From contig NZ_JADOBQ010000001.1 of assembly GCF_015644665.1 (NCBI RefSeq), forward strand, positions 744,001 through 808,000: a stretch of DNA of 64,000 nt, in the 5' to 3' direction. How positions within the stretch are numbered: position 1 is the stretch's first letter; every line of letters starts with the position of its first letter. A program made the translations under genes and the position numbers. Below the pieces are notes generated by a model. The model ran no database searches, had not been told where the DNA came from, and saw only the letters and a program-made list of their open reading frames with translations. This DNA comes from Roseobacter sp. MH60115. Lineage in GTDB: Bacteria > Pseudomonadota > Alphaproteobacteria > Rhodobacterales > Rhodobacteraceae. Positions 53,329 to 63,869 of this stretch are shown here, piece by piece.

Positions 53329-54336
53329 ATGTCTCACTCAGTTGCAATTAACGGTTTCGGTCGCATCGGTCGCGGTGTGCTGCGGGCCCTTGTGGAGAAC
53401 CAGATTTCGGATGTCGAAGTGACCGCAATCAACGATCTGTCGACCCCGGAGACACTGGCGCATCTTCTCAAATACGACAGCGTGCATGGTCGCTTTAAGG
53501 CGGATGTAGAGGTCAAGGGCGATGCGCTGGTCGTCAATGGCAAGAGCATTCAGGTCACCGCCATTCGCAACCCGGCGGAACTGCCCTGGGACGGTGTCGA
53601 TGTGGCGATGGAATGCACGGGGCTCTTCACCGCCCGCGAAAAGGCCGCGCAGCATCTGGAAAACGGATCGCGCCGCGTGCTGATTTCGGCGCCGGGCGCG
53701 GGTGCGGATCGCACCGTGGTCTATGGTGTGAACCACAAGCATATGACCAAGGATGACATCGTCATTTCCAACGCCTCCTGCACCACGAACTGCCTGGCCC
53801 CGGTGGCCTATGTGCTGGACAAGGCCTTTGGTATCAAGACAGGCTACATGACCACGATCCACGCCTATACCGGCGACCAACCCTCCCATGACGCGCCGCA
53901 CAAAGATCTCTATCGCGGGCGCGCTGCTGCGGTGTCGATGGTGCCGACCTCTACCGGGGCGGCCAAGGCGATCTCGCTGGTGCTGCCGCATCTCGAAGGG
54001 CGCCTTGAAGGCTCTGCCATCCGCGTGCCGACGCCGAATGTCTCGCTGGTCGATCTGGCCTTCATGCCTGAAAAGCCTGCGACCAAAGAGGCCATCAATA
54101 CGGCGATGAAAGAGGCCGCCGAGGGCGAGCTGAAAGGGGTTCTGGCCTACGAGACGGATCCGACCGTTTCCATCGACTACAACCACGACCCGCATTCCTC
54201 CAGCTTTGCCGCGCCGCAGACCAGCGTTACCGCAGACGGGCTGGTGCGGGTGGTCAGCTGGTATGACAACGAATGGGGCTTTGCCAACCGGATGATCGAC
54301 ACAGGCCGCAGGCTGGCGGAACTCTCCAAAACCTGA
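53329..54336 (+). CDS. gap: Glyceraldehyde-3-phosphate dehydrogenase
   Basis: 335 residues. NAD site INGFGRIGRGVLRA; catalytic Cys C151 in SNASCTTNCLAP; substrate region TGAAKAISLVLPHLEG; YDNEWGFANRM near the C-terminus. The start follows TGGAGGAAG. It heads a sugar operon with edd, eda and fructokinase, so it serves the Entner-Doudoroff branch. Position 38-40 of the coenzyme site reads INDLS, with the Asp typical of NAD preference. Confidence 0.95.
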   Translation: MSHSVAINGFGRIGRGVLRALVENQISDVEVTAINDLSTPETLAHLLKYDSVHGRFKADVEVKGDALVVNGKSIQVTAIRNPAELPWDGVDVAMECTGLFTAREKAAQHLENGSRRVLISAPGAGADRTVVYGVNHKHMTKDDIVISNASCTTNCLAPVAYVLDKAFGIKTGYMTTIHAYTGDQPSHDAPHKDLYRGRAAAVSMVPTSTGAAKAISLVLPHLEGRLEGSAIRVPTPNVSLVDLAFMPEKPATKEAINTAMKEAAEGELKGVLAYETDPTVSIDYNHDPHSSSFAAPQTSVTADGLVRVVSWYDNEWGFANRMIDTGRRLAELSKT

Positions 54337-54375
54337 CGTGCTGTCTGACCCGTCCAGGGACCGAAAGGAACCGAG

Positions 54376-56181
54376 ATGACACTGAATGACACGATTGCCC
54401 GCGTCACCGACCGGATCATCGAGCGGAGCGAAGGACCGCGCGGAGATTATCTTGCGCGGATGAACGCGGCGCGCACAAAGGGACCCGCGCGCGGCCATCT
54501 CAGCTGCAGCGGTCAGGCGCATGCCTATGCCGGGGCGGGGCCGGATCAATCCGCGATGGTTACTGAGCAGGCCCCCAATCTGGCCATTGTGACCACCTAC
54601 AACGACATGCTGTCCGCGCATCAGCCCTTTGAACGTTTCCCGGAACTGATCCGCGAGGCGGCGCGCGCGGTCGGGGCCACGGCGCAGGTGGCGGGCGGTG
54701 TGCCAGCCATGTGTGATGGGGTGACCCAGGGCGAACCGGGCATGGAGCTGAGCCTGTTTTCCCGCGATCTGATTGCCATGGCGACCGGCATTGCGATGAC
54801 GCACAACACCTTTGACGCCGCGGTCTATCTGGGCGTTTGTGATAAAATCGTGCCGGGGCTGATCATCGCAGCGCAGACCTTTGGTCATATCCCGACGGTT
54901 TTCCTGCCCGCCGGGCCGATGACCTCCGGCCTGTCGAATGAGGAAAAGAGCCAGGTGCGCCAGAAATTCGCCGCGGGTGAGGTCGGGCGCGACGCGCTGA
55001 TGCAGGCGGAAATGGCGGCCTATCACGGGCCGGGCACTTGCACCTTCTACGGCACAGCCAACACCAACCAGATGCTGATGGAATTCATGGGCATGCACCT
55101 GCCGGGGGCCAGCTTTGTCACCCCGAACACGGAAATGCGCGACGCGCTGACACGGGCGGGGGCACAGCGGGCGCTGGCGCATTCCGATCTGGGTGATGAT
55201 TATCTTCCGGTGTGCGATGTGCTGGATGAAAAGGCCTTTGTGAACGGTATCATCGGGCTCAATGCCACGGGCGGGTCGACCAATCTGCTGATCCATTTGG
55301 TGGCCATGGCGCGCGCAGGCGGCATCATCCTCGACTGGCAGGATTTCTCGGACCTGTCCGAGGTCACGCCGCTGCTGGCGCGGGTCTATCCAAACGGGTT
55401 GGCGGATGTGAACCATTTCCATGCCGCTGGCGGTCTGGGCTATATGATCCGCGAGCTGCTGGGCGCGGGGCTGCTGCACCCGGATACCAAAACCGTGGGT
55501 GGGGGCGGTCTTGAGGTCTATACGCAGGAACCGAAACTCAGGGGCGGCGATGTTGTCTGGGAAGAGGGCACGGCGCAGAGCCTCAACGAAAGGATTCTGC
55601 GTCCGGCGGCGGACCCTTTCCAGCCAACGGGCGGGCTGAAACGTCTCAGCGGGTCGCTGGGCAATGCGGTCATGAAGGTTTCCGCCGTGAAACCCGAACA
55701 CCAGATCGTCGAGGCCCCGGTGCGCGTCTTCAACGATCAGGAAGAGGTCAAGGCGGCCTGCAAGGCCCGCGAGATCGAAGAGGACACCGTTGTCGTGGTG
55801 CGGTTTCAGGGGCCAAAGGCCAACGGCATGCCGGAATTGCACAGTCTGACGCCGGTGTTGAAGAACCTGCAGGCGCGTGGGATCAACGTGGCCCTGGTGA
55901 CTGACGGGCGGATGTCTGGCGCGTCCGGGTCGGTGCCCTCGGCCATCCATGTCAGCCCCGAAGCGCTGGACGGCGGGGCCATTTCCAAACTGCAGGACGG
56001 TGATATCCTGCGGGTCGATGCGGTGAAGGGCGATCTGGAGATCGTCACCCCCGGGGTGCTTGACCGCGACCCTGTCAGGATCAATCTTGGCGCCAATGAA
56101 TTTGGCCTCGGGCGCGAGCTTTTTGCCCAGTTCCGGCGGTCGGTCGGCACGGCGGACACCGGCGCCAGCGTGCTGTTTTAG
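54376..56181 (+). CDS. edd: 6-phosphogluconate dehydratase
   Basis: 601 residues; converts 6-phosphogluconate to 2-keto-3-deoxy-6-phosphogluconate. IlvD/Edd family with PAMCDGVTQGEPGMELSLFSRD (split: cluster-binding Cys, then helix), LGVCDKIVPGL with a second cluster cysteine, GTCTFYGTANTNQ with a third, and VALVTDGRMSGASGSVPSAIHV. The NALTHS-like Edd blocks distinguish it from IlvD. It lies 14 bases before eda. Confidence 0.94.
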   Translation: MTLNDTIARVTDRIIERSEGPRGDYLARMNAARTKGPARGHLSCSGQAHAYAGAGPDQSAMVTEQAPNLAIVTTYNDMLSAHQPFERFPELIREAARAVGATAQVAGGVPAMCDGVTQGEPGMELSLFSRDLIAMATGIAMTHNTFDAAVYLGVCDKIVPGLIIAAQTFGHIPTVFLPAGPMTSGLSNEEKSQVRQKFAAGEVGRDALMQAEMAAYHGPGTCTFYGTANTNQMLMEFMGMHLPGASFVTPNTEMRDALTRAGAQRALAHSDLGDDYLPVCDVLDEKAFVNGIIGLNATGGSTNLLIHLVAMARAGGIILDWQDFSDLSEVTPLLARVYPNGLADVNHFHAAGGLGYMIRELLGAGLLHPDTKTVGGGGLEVYTQEPKLRGGDVVWEEGTAQSLNERILRPAADPFQPTGGLKRLSGSLGNAVMKVSAVKPEHQIVEAPVRVFNDQEEVKAACKAREIEEDTVVVVRFQGPKANGMPELHSLTPVLKNLQARGINVALVTDGRMSGASGSVPSAIHVSPEALDGGAISKLQDGDILRVDAVKGDLEIVTPGVLDRDPVRINLGANEFGLGRELFAQFRRSVGTADTGASVLF

Positions 56182-56195
56182 GAAAGGACGACCCC

Positions 56196-56837
56196 ATGAC
56201 CCCGCAAGAGGCGAGCAAACGCGCCCGTGAAATCTGTGCGCTTGCGCCCATCGTGCCTGTGCTGGTGGTGCAGGACAAAGCCCACGCCCGGCCGTTGGCC
56301 GAGGCGCTGGTTGCAGGCGGGTTGCCTGCGCTGGAGGTGACCCTGCGCACCCCGGCAGCGCTTGAGGTGATCGCCGAAATGGCGCAGGTGCCCGGCGGCG
56401 TTGTCGGTGCCGGCACCCTTGTCACGCCGCAGGACGTCCGCGATGCCAAGGCGGCGGGGGCCACATTCGGCGTGTCCCCGGGGGCCACGGATGCGCTGCT
56501 GGAGGCCTGTGAAGCCGAAGACCTGCCACTGCTGGCCGGGGCTGCCACGGCCTCCGAGGCGATGCGCCTCTTTGAGCGCGGCTATGACATGCTCAAGTTT
56601 TTCCCGGCCGAGGCATCAGGCGGCGCGCCAGCCCTCAAGGCGATTGGCGCGCCCTTGCCGCAGATCGGGTTCTGCCCCACCGGCGGGGTCAGCCCCTCCA
56701 ACGCGCAAAGCTATCTGTCGCTGCCCAATGTGGTCTGCGCCGGGGGCAGCTGGGTTGCCCCGAGCGATCTGGTGGTCAAAGGTGACTGGGCGGGGATCGA
56801 AGCCCTGGCGCGGGATGCGAGTAAACTCGCGGCATAA
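56196..56837 (+). CDS. eda: KDPG aldolase
   Basis: 213 residues; splits 2-keto-3-deoxy-6-phosphogluconate into pyruvate and glyceraldehyde 3-phosphate. Catalytic Glu in GLPALEVTLRTP; Schiff-base Lys K134 in DMLKFFPAEASGG; phosphate-binding FCPTGGVSPSN. It is coupled to edd and completes the Entner-Doudoroff pair. Confidence 0.95.
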   Translation: MTPQEASKRAREICALAPIVPVLVVQDKAHARPLAEALVAGGLPALEVTLRTPAALEVIAEMAQVPGGVVGAGTLVTPQDVRDAKAAGATFGVSPGATDALLEACEAEDLPLLAGAATASEAMRLFERGYDMLKFFPAEASGGAPALKAIGAPLPQIGFCPTGGVSPSNAQSYLSLPNVVCAGGSWVAPSDLVVKGDWAGIEALARDASKLAA

Positions 56838-56903
56838 CGGGTACAGAGGTGTGGCCAAATCGCGGTGCGCCCTTGTGATAAAAGACAATCGGGGAGCAGG
56901 AAG

Positions 56904-57830
56904 ATGATTTTATGTTGCGGCGAAGCGCTGATCGACATGATCCCGACGGTCTCCACCGATGGGCAAACCAGCTTTACCCCCCATGCCGGCGGCGCCGTCT
57001 TTAACACCGCCATCGCGCTGGGGCGTCTGGGGCAAGACACCGGATTTGTCACCGGCCTGTCGCATGACCTCTTTGGTCAGCAACTGACGCAGGCGCTGGC
57101 AGAGAGCCACGTGGACTGCAGCCATGTGATCCACTCCGATCTGCCCACAACGCTGGCCTTTGTGCAGCTTACCGAGGGTCAGGCGCGCTATACCTTCTAC
57201 GATGAAAACACCGCCGGGCGCAGCCTGACGCCTGATCAGCTGCCGGACCTGCCGGAGGCTGTGACCGCGCTCTATTTCGGCGGTATCAGCCTGATCAGCG
57301 AACCCTGTGCGGAGTTCTACGCGGCCCTGGCCGAGCGGGAAGCGGATGGTAGGGTGATCATGATCGACCCCAACATCCGTGCCGCCTTTGTGAAGGACGA
57401 GGCCCGGTACCGCGCCCGGCTGGAGCGCATGGTTGCCGTGGCCGATATTGTGAAAGTCTCGGATGAAGACCTCGAATGGATCATGCGGGACGGCGAGACC
57501 CTGACCGAAAAGGCACAACTGATTTGCGCCGCCGGACCGCATGTTGTCATCGTGACGCGCGGTGCTGATGGGGCCTCGGCCATCTTTGCGGGTGGCGTCA
57601 CCGTCGATGTTATGGCGCAGAGAGTGGCCATCGTCGATACCGTTGGCGCAGGCGATACCTTCAACGCGGGCGTTCTGGCCAAACTGGCCGAAGGCGGGTT
57701 CCTGTCAAAACAATCGGTGACCCGCATCGGTCCGCAGGAGATCACAGAAGCCCTGGCGCAGGGGGCCGCCGTTGCCGCCGTGACCGTGTCCCGCGCCGGG
57801 GCCAATCCGCCCTGGGCCCACGAGCTTTGA
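56904..57830 (+). CDS. frk: Fructokinase (PfkB family)
   Basis: 308 residues. PfkB signatures: GGAVFNTAIALGRLGQDTGFVTG with the family glycines and DTVGAGDTFNAGVLAKL with the catalytic Asp. The start at 56904 follows GGGGAGCAGG. Fructose or a related ketose is the likely substrate; the adjacent Entner-Doudoroff genes fit. Sugar specificity is not certain from sequence. Confidence 0.88.
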   Translation: MILCCGEALIDMIPTVSTDGQTSFTPHAGGAVFNTAIALGRLGQDTGFVTGLSHDLFGQQLTQALAESHVDCSHVIHSDLPTTLAFVQLTEGQARYTFYDENTAGRSLTPDQLPDLPEAVTALYFGGISLISEPCAEFYAALAEREADGRVIMIDPNIRAAFVKDEARYRARLERMVAVADIVKVSDEDLEWIMRDGETLTEKAQLICAAGPHVVIVTRGADGASAIFAGGVTVDVMAQRVAIVDTVGAGDTFNAGVLAKLAEGGFLSKQSVTRIGPQEITEALAQGAAVAAVTVSRAGANPPWAHEL

Positions 57831-57926
57831 GAAAATCGGTGTCGTCCTGCTCCTAAAACCGCTAGAAAAAGAAAACCCCTCGCTTCCGGCGCGTCCCGTG
57901 ACCGGTGAGCCGAAAAAAGAGACCTG

Positions 57927-60350
57927 ATGTCCGCTATGAGTATCCCCCCTGTTTCCCCGTCAGAATTCAGCGCAGACATCCTGCGCCATCTCAAACACTC
58001 GCTGGGCAAGGATGACAGCCATGCCTCGCTCTATGACTGGCGCATGTCGCTGTCGCTGGCCCTGCGGGACCGCGTGGTCGATCCGTGGTTCGAGAGCACG
58101 CGCAAGACTTACGAGGCGCGGGGCAAGCGGGTGTATTACCTGTCGATGGAATTCCTTATCGGGCGGCTGATCGAGGATGTCGCGGTGAACCTCGGGCTGG
58201 ATGCGGTGGCAGAGGCCGCGCTGGCCGATCTGGGTCAGGATTACGCTGCCGTGGTCGCGAATGAACCGGATGCGGCCCTTGGCAACGGCGGGTTGGGGCG
58301 TCTGGCGGCCTGTTTCATGGATTCGCTCTCGACGCTGGGCATTCCGGCCTATGGCTATGGCATCCGCTACGAACACGGGCTTTTTGAGCAGCACTTTGAG
58401 GATGGGGCGCAAAGGGAGACGGCGGAAACCTGGCTGTCGCAGCGCCACGCGTGGGAATTCGAACGGCCAGAGGTCAGCTATCCCATCGACTTCGGCGGTC
58501 ATGTCTTTGAAGAGAACGGCAAGACCATCTGGCGCTGCGCAGAAACGGTCATGGCGTCGGCCTATGACACGCCGGTGATCGGCTGGCAGGCACAGTGGGC
58601 CAATACCCTGCGCCTTTGGGCCGCGAAACCCACCACCGCCTTTGATCTGGCGAGCTTCAATCGCGGCGACTACATCGCCGCCAGCGCGCCCGAAGCGCTG
58701 GCCCGCACGATCAGCCGGGTGCTCTACCCGGATGACACAACGGACATCGGCAAGGAACTGCGGCTCAAGCAGGAATACTTCTTCACCTCCGCCTCGATCC
58801 AGGACCTGTTGCGGCGCTTCCTGAGCGAAGGCGGTGATCTGAACGAGTTGCCAGATCACGTCGCCATCCAGCTCAATGACACGCATCCCGCCATCGCGGG
58901 CCCGGAACTGGTGCGGCTGCTGATGGACGAACACGGGTTTGACAAGGAGGCCGCGATCAAGACCGCGCGGGGCTGTCTCGCCTATACCAACCACACGCTC
59001 CTGCCCGAAGCGCTGGAGCGTTGGCCGGAAGAGCTTTTCATCCGCATCCTGCCGCGTCACCACCAGATCATCCAGATGATCGAAGCCGCGCATCTGTCGG
59101 AAACCGGCAGCGCCGTGCGTATTCTGGAGCATGGCGAGGTGAAGATGGGTGAGCTGGCCTTTGTCATGGCGCACCATGTGAACGGGGTCTCGGCGCTGCA
59201 TTCCGATCTGGTCAAGGAAACCGTCTTTGCCGATCTGCACCGGGATTATCCCGGGCGCATCATCAACCAGACCAACGGGATCACGCCGCGCCGCTGGCTG
59301 TATTCCTGCAACCCGCCGCTGCGCAACTTGATCAATGAGACCATCGGCACCTCCTGGCCCAACGACCTGCAGCAACTGGACGGGTTGGCCGCGCATGCGG
59401 GTGACCCCGCGTTCCTCGACGCCTTTCAGGCGGCCAAGGACAGCAACAAGGCGCGACTGTCGAACTGGCTCAAAGACCACGGGGGCCACGCGCTGGACCC
59501 CGAGGCGATGTTCGACGTCCAGATCAAGCGCATCCACGAGTACAAACGCCAGCTGATGAACCTGCTGGAGACCGTGGCGCTCTGGAATGAGATCCGCGAC
59601 AATCCCAACGCAGGCTGGACCCCGCGGGTCAAGATTTTCGGCGGCAAGGCGGCCCCCGGCTACGTGGTGGCCAAGCAGATCATCCACCTGATCAACGATG
59701 CCGCCAAGGTGATCAACGCCGATCCGGCGACCCGTGATGTGTTGCAGATTGTTTATCCGGAAAACTACAATGTCTCGATGGCGGAAATCCTGATCCCGGC
59801 CACGGATTTGTCGGAACAGATATCCACCGCGGGTAAGGAGGCCTCGGGCACCGGCAATATGAAATTCGCCCTGAACGGCGCGCCGACCATTGGCACGCTG
59901 GATGGGGCCAATGTCGAGATCCGCGACTGTGTGGGCGCCGATAATTTCTTTCTCTTCGGGCTGACGGCGGCGGAGGTCACCGCGCGCCGGGCAGAGCCCG
60001 ACTACGCCCGCCGCGCGATCGAGGCCAGCCCGCGTCTGGCGCGGGTGCTGTCGCAGATTGACAGCGGTGTGTTCTCCCCTGGCGACCGGGGGCGGTACGG
60101 CGATCTGGTGCAGGGGCTCTGGAACCATGACTACTTCCTCGTGACCTGCGACTTCGACAGCTACTTTGACAGCCAGCGTCAGGTCGATACCGCCTTTGCC
60201 GACAAGGCCGGGTGGACCCGGATGGCGGCCCTGAACACCGCCCGCGTCGGCTGGTTCTCCTCCGACCGGACCATCAGCGGCTATGCCCGCGACATCTGGA
60301 ACGCGCCCAGCCTCATCGCATCAAGAACGTCACGCAAGGATGTGGCCTAG
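57927..60350 (+). CDS. glgP: Glycogen phosphorylase
   Basis: 807 residues; releases glucose 1-phosphate from glycogen. Landmarks are YYLSMEFLIGRLI, DAALGNGGLGRLAACF, the catalytic loop HLEMG-like region FGGKAAPGYVVAKQIIHLIN, and the PLP lysine in EASGTGNMKFALNG. An alternative ATG is at 57936. It begins the glg part of the cluster 96 bases after frk, with no terminator seen between them. Confidence 0.94.
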   Translation: MSAMSIPPVSPSEFSADILRHLKHSLGKDDSHASLYDWRMSLSLALRDRVVDPWFESTRKTYEARGKRVYYLSMEFLIGRLIEDVAVNLGLDAVAEAALADLGQDYAAVVANEPDAALGNGGLGRLAACFMDSLSTLGIPAYGYGIRYEHGLFEQHFEDGAQRETAETWLSQRHAWEFERPEVSYPIDFGGHVFEENGKTIWRCAETVMASAYDTPVIGWQAQWANTLRLWAAKPTTAFDLASFNRGDYIAASAPEALARTISRVLYPDDTTDIGKELRLKQEYFFTSASIQDLLRRFLSEGGDLNELPDHVAIQLNDTHPAIAGPELVRLLMDEHGFDKEAAIKTARGCLAYTNHTLLPEALERWPEELFIRILPRHHQIIQMIEAAHLSETGSAVRILEHGEVKMGELAFVMAHHVNGVSALHSDLVKETVFADLHRDYPGRIINQTNGITPRRWLYSCNPPLRNLINETIGTSWPNDLQQLDGLAAHAGDPAFLDAFQAAKDSNKARLSNWLKDHGGHALDPEAMFDVQIKRIHEYKRQLMNLLETVALWNEIRDNPNAGWTPRVKIFGGKAAPGYVVAKQIIHLINDAAKVINADPATRDVLQIVYPENYNVSMAEILIPATDLSEQISTAGKEASGTGNMKFALNGAPTIGTLDGANVEIRDCVGADNFFLFGLTAAEVTARRAEPDYARRAIEASPRLARVLSQIDSGVFSPGDRGRYGDLVQGLWNHDYFLVTCDFDSYFDSQRQVDTAFADKAGWTRMAALNTARVGWFSSDRTISGYARDIWNAPSLIASRTSRKDVA

Positions 60351-60362
60351 AAAGGAAATCGT

Positions 60363-62561
60363 TTGGCTCTGACACCGCAGGACGCAGAAGACATCGTTGC
60401 AGGCCGTCACGGGGATCCGTTTTCCGTCTTGGGACTGCATCAGGTTGAAGGCAAATGGGTGGTGCGCGCCTTCGTACCCGGCGCACAGAGCATCGAAGCG
60501 ATTGATCCGAAGACCGGACGCACGATCACCACGCTCCTGCCCTTGGACGGCGCGCAGGGGCTGTTCGAAGGCGCGGCCCCCCGACGCAAGAACCGGTTCA
60601 CCTATCATCTGAGCGTGACGCGCGACGGTCACCATTGGATCGCCGATGACCCTTACCGGTTCGGACCGGTGATGGGTGAGTGGGACGAATACCTCATCGG
60701 CGAAGGCACGCACCGGCAGCTCTGGCATGTGCTGGGCGCCCATGTGAGGGATCATGAAGGCGTGGCCGGCACGCATTTTGCCGTCTGGGCGCCGAATGCG
60801 GCGCGGGTGTCGGTTGTGGGGGATTTCAATACTTGGGACGGGCGGCGGCACCTGTTGCGCCGCCGGGGCGCCACCGGGGTTTGGGAGACATTCATCCCCG
60901 GCGTCGGCGAGGGGGCCGTCTACAAGTTCGAGGTGCTCGACAGCAATCACCACCTGCTGCCGCAAAAGGCGGATCCGGTGGGGTTCGGCTCGGAACACCC
61001 GCCACGCACCGGCTCCGTCGTGCGCCAGATCAACGGGTATGACTGGCCGGACGCGGGCTGGATGACGAAACGCGCGGCCAAGCAGCGCTTTGACCAGCCG
61101 ATTTCTGTCTACGAGGTGCATCTGGGCTCCTGGCGGCGGGTGCCTGAGGACGGCAACCGTCCGCTGAGCTATCTGGAACATGCCGAGCAGCTGGTGTCCT
61201 ACGTCAAGGATCTGGGCTTTACCCATATCGAACTGATGCCGATCTCGGAATTTCCTTTTGACGGGTCCTGGGGCTATCAGCCGGTGGGCCTTTTTGCGCC
61301 CACGATCCGCCACGGCACACCGGATGAGTTCCGCGCCCTGATCTCGGCCTGCCACGCGGCAGAGATCGGCGTGATCCTCGACTGGGTGCCGGGGCATTTC
61401 CCGGAAGATGCGCATGGGCTGGCCAAATTCGACGGCACCGCGCTTTATGAACACGCCGATCCCAAGGAGGGGTTTCACCCCGACTGGAACACGATGGTGT
61501 TCAACTATGGGCGTGCCGAGGTCTCCAACTACCTGATCGCCAACGCGCTTTACTGGTTGCAGGAACATCACGTGGACGGGCTGCGGGTCGATGCCGTGGC
61601 CTCCATGCTCTACCGCGACTACAGCCGTAAAGAGGGCGAATGGATCCCCAACAAGGACGGCGGGCGCGAGAATCTTGAAGCGATTGCCTTTCTGCAGAAA
61701 ATGAACACGACCACCTACGGCGAGGTCGAAGGCATCATGACCGTAGCCGAGGAATCGACTGCCTTTCCGGGCGTGAGCGCGCCAACGGATGCAGGCGGTC
61801 TGGGGTTCGGGTTCAAATGGAACATGGGCTGGATGAACGACACGCTCAGCTACATGGCCGAGGACCCGGTGCATCGGAAGTTCCACCACTCCAAGATGAC
61901 CTTTGGGCTGCACTACGCCTTTTCGGAAAATTTCATCCTGCCGCTCAGCCATGACGAGGTGGTGCATGGCAAAGGCTCAATGCTGGACAAGATGCCGGGC
62001 GAGGGCCTGGAGAAATTCGCCAATCTGCGCGCCTATTACGGGTTCATGTGGGGCCATCCGGGCAAGAAGCTGATCTTCATGGGCAGCGAGTTTGCGCAAG
62101 GGGCAGAATGGAACCACGACAGCAGCCTCGACTGGCACCTGCTGGATGTCGATCTGCACCGGGGCATGCAGACGCTGATACGCGACCTCAACGCGCTCTA
62201 CCGGGCGCATCCGGCCCTTCACACGCTGGACGCAAAGCCCGAAGGTTTCGAGTGGATCGAGGAAAACAGCGGTGACGAATCCATCTTTGCCTGGGTGCGT
62301 CGTGGCACGGGCGACACACCCGCCATGCTGGTGGTGTCCAACTTCACCCCGGTCACCCGGACAGAACGCCGCATCGGCGTGCCGGAACAAGGTCACTGGG
62401 GCGAGCGTTTGAACACCAATTCGGAATTCTACGGCGGTGATGGCCGTGGCAACATGGGCGGTGTCCGGAGCGAAGAGATTGCTGCGTCGGGGAGGGCGCA
62501 GTCGATCCGGATCACGCTACCACCGCTGACGACTCTCTTCTTCGAAGTGGAGCGTGGCTGA
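60363..62561 (+). CDS. glgB: 1,4-alpha-glucan branching enzyme
   Basis: 732 residues from a TTG after AAAGGAAA. An N-terminal CBM48 pair is followed by the GH13 barrel: [27 protein letters not shown] with the nucleophile Asp, [11 protein letters not shown] with the acid Glu, and [15 protein letters not shown]. It adds alpha-1,6 branches to glycogen. The length fits the long two-CBM type. Confidence 0.94.
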   Translation: MALTPQDAEDIVAGRHGDPFSVLGLHQVEGKWVVRAFVPGAQSIEAIDPKTGRTITTLLPLDGAQGLFEGAAPRRKNRFTYHLSVTRDGHHWIADDPYRFGPVMGEWDEYLIGEGTHRQLWHVLGAHVRDHEGVAGTHFAVWAPNAARVSVVGDFNTWDGRRHLLRRRGATGVWETFIPGVGEGAVYKFEVLDSNHHLLPQKADPVGFGSEHPPRTGSVVRQINGYDWPDAGWMTKRAAKQRFDQPISVYEVHLGSWRRVPEDGNRPLSYLEHAEQLVSYVKDLGFTHIELMPISEFPFDGSWGYQPVGLFAPTIRHGTPDEFRALISACHAAEIGVILDWVPGHFPEDAHGLAKFDGTALYEHADPKEGFHPDWNTMVFNYGRAEVSNYLIANALYWLQEHHVDGLRVDAVASMLYRDYSRKEGEWIPNKDGGRENLEAIAFLQKMNTTTYGEVEGIMTVAEESTAFPGVSAPTDAGGLGFGFKWNMGWMNDTLSYMAEDPVHRKFHHSKMTFGLHYAFSENFILPLSHDEVVHGKGSMLDKMPGEGLEKFANLRAYYGFMWGHPGKKLIFMGSEFAQGAEWNHDSSLDWHLLDVDLHRGMQTLIRDLNALYRAHPALHTLDAKPEGFEWIEENSGDESIFAWVRRGTGDTPAMLVVSNFTPVTRTERRIGVPEQGHWGERLNTNSEFYGGDGRGNMGGVRSEEIAASGRAQSIRITLPPLTTLFFEVERG

Positions 62562-62580
62562 CGCCCCGGGAAAAGGGGCG
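62562..62580 (+). other. Short hairpin between glgB and glgC
   Basis: CGCCCC and GGGGCG form a 6-bp stem around GGGAAAA, followed by CAAAAAGAC. There is no T-run on the plus strand, so it is probably a small intercistronic structure rather than a terminator. Confidence 0.4.
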
Positions 62581-62608
62581 CAAAAAGACAAAAATGGGAG
62601 GAAAATCA

Positions 62609-63868
62609 ATGGACCGAGAAACGCAAAGGCTTGCACAGCAGACGATGGCCTTTGTTCTGGCCGGGGGCCGGGGCAGCAGGCTGTACGAGTTGACCGACAG
62701 GCGCGCCAAACCCGCGATGTATTTCGGCGGGAAAAGCCGGATCATCGATTTTCCGCTCTCCAATGCGGTGAACTCCGGGATCAGGCGCATCGGCGTGGCC
62801 ACGCAGTACAAGGCGCACTCGCTGATCCGGCATCTGCAGCGCGGTTGGAGTTTCTTTCGCGCGGAACGCAACGAGTCGCTGGATATCCTGCCCGCCTCGC
62901 AGCAGCTCGACAACGAGAACTGGTACAAGGGCACGGCCGACGCGGTCGCCCAGAACAAGGATATCATCGAAGGCTACGGCCCCAAATACATCGTGATCCT
63001 TGCAGGCGACCATATCTACAAGCAGGACTATGCGATGATGATCCGCCACCACGTGGAAAGCGGGGCGGATGTGACCGTCGGCTGCATCGAGGTGCCGCGC
63101 ATGGAGGCCACCGGGTTCGGCGTGATGAAAGTCGATACCGAAGACCGCATCCTGGACTTTGTCGAAAAACCCGCTGATCCGCCCCCGATGCCCGGCCACC
63201 CGGATCACGCGCTGGCCAGCATGGGCATTTATGTCTTTGAGACGGAGTATCTTTTCAAGGTGCTGGCCGACTGCGCCGCGCAGCCCGACTACAACCACGA
63301 TTTCGGCGGCGATGTGATCCCCGAGATCGTCCGCAACGGCAAGGCGGTGGCACACCCCTTCAGCCGCTCCTGCGTACGCTCCAGCCTTGAGAAAAAGGCC
63401 TATTGGCGCGATGTCGGAACCGTCGATGCTTTCTGGCAGGCCAACATCGATCTGACGGATTTCACGCCCGAGCTGGATCTCTTCGACAATGAATGGCCGA
63501 TCTGGACCTATTCGGAGCTCACGGCACCCGCCAAATTCATCCACAACGAGGAAGGTCGCCGTGGCCATGCGGTCTCCTCCATGGTGTCGGGGGGCTGCAT
63601 CATTTCGGGATCACGGCTGGACCAATGCCTGCTGTTTACTGGTGTGCGCACCCATTCGTTTTCGCAACTGGATGGTGTCGTGGCCCTGCCGTATGTGGAG
63701 ATCAACCGGAACGCCCAGCTTCGCAATGTGGTGATTGACAGGGGGGTCGTCATCCCGCAAGGCCTCGTTGTGGGCGAGGACGCGGAAGAGGACGCCAGAC
63801 GGTTCCGACGCACGGCAAACGGCACCTGCCTCATCACCCAACCGATGATCGACAAACTGGACCTCTGA
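62609..63868 (+). CDS. glgC: Glucose-1-phosphate adenylyltransferase
   Basis: 419 residues; makes ADP-glucose, the donor for glycogen synthesis. Landmarks are [28 protein letters not shown] (split: nucleotide loop, then allosteric region), [24 protein letters not shown] and VEKPADPP. The start at 62609 follows GGGAGG; the shorter N-terminus [11 protein letters not shown] is the usual one. It is 1 base from glgA. Confidence 0.95.
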   Translation: MDRETQRLAQQTMAFVLAGGRGSRLYELTDRRAKPAMYFGGKSRIIDFPLSNAVNSGIRRIGVATQYKAHSLIRHLQRGWSFFRAERNESLDILPASQQLDNENWYKGTADAVAQNKDIIEGYGPKYIVILAGDHIYKQDYAMMIRHHVESGADVTVGCIEVPRMEATGFGVMKVDTEDRILDFVEKPADPPPMPGHPDHALASMGIYVFETEYLFKVLADCAAQPDYNHDFGGDVIPEIVRNGKAVAHPFSRSCVRSSLEKKAYWRDVGTVDAFWQANIDLTDFTPELDLFDNEWPIWTYSELTAPAKFIHNEEGRRGHAVSSMVSGGCIISGSRLDQCLLFTGVRTHSFSQLDGVVALPYVEINRNAQLRNVVIDRGVVIPQGLVVGEDAEEDARRFRRTANGTCLITQPMIDKLDL

Positions 63869-63869
63869 C

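Noticed and set aside
53338-55950. 870-residue open frame on the minus strand
   Set aside because: Fully antisense to gap and edd, which have clear catalytic motifs. High GC leaves long stop-free antisense frames, and this one has no recognisable motif.
57960-60128. 722-residue minus-strand frame
   Set aside because: Antisense to glgP with no motif of its own.
60330-61967. 545-residue minus-strand frame
   Set aside because: Antisense to glgB with no motif.
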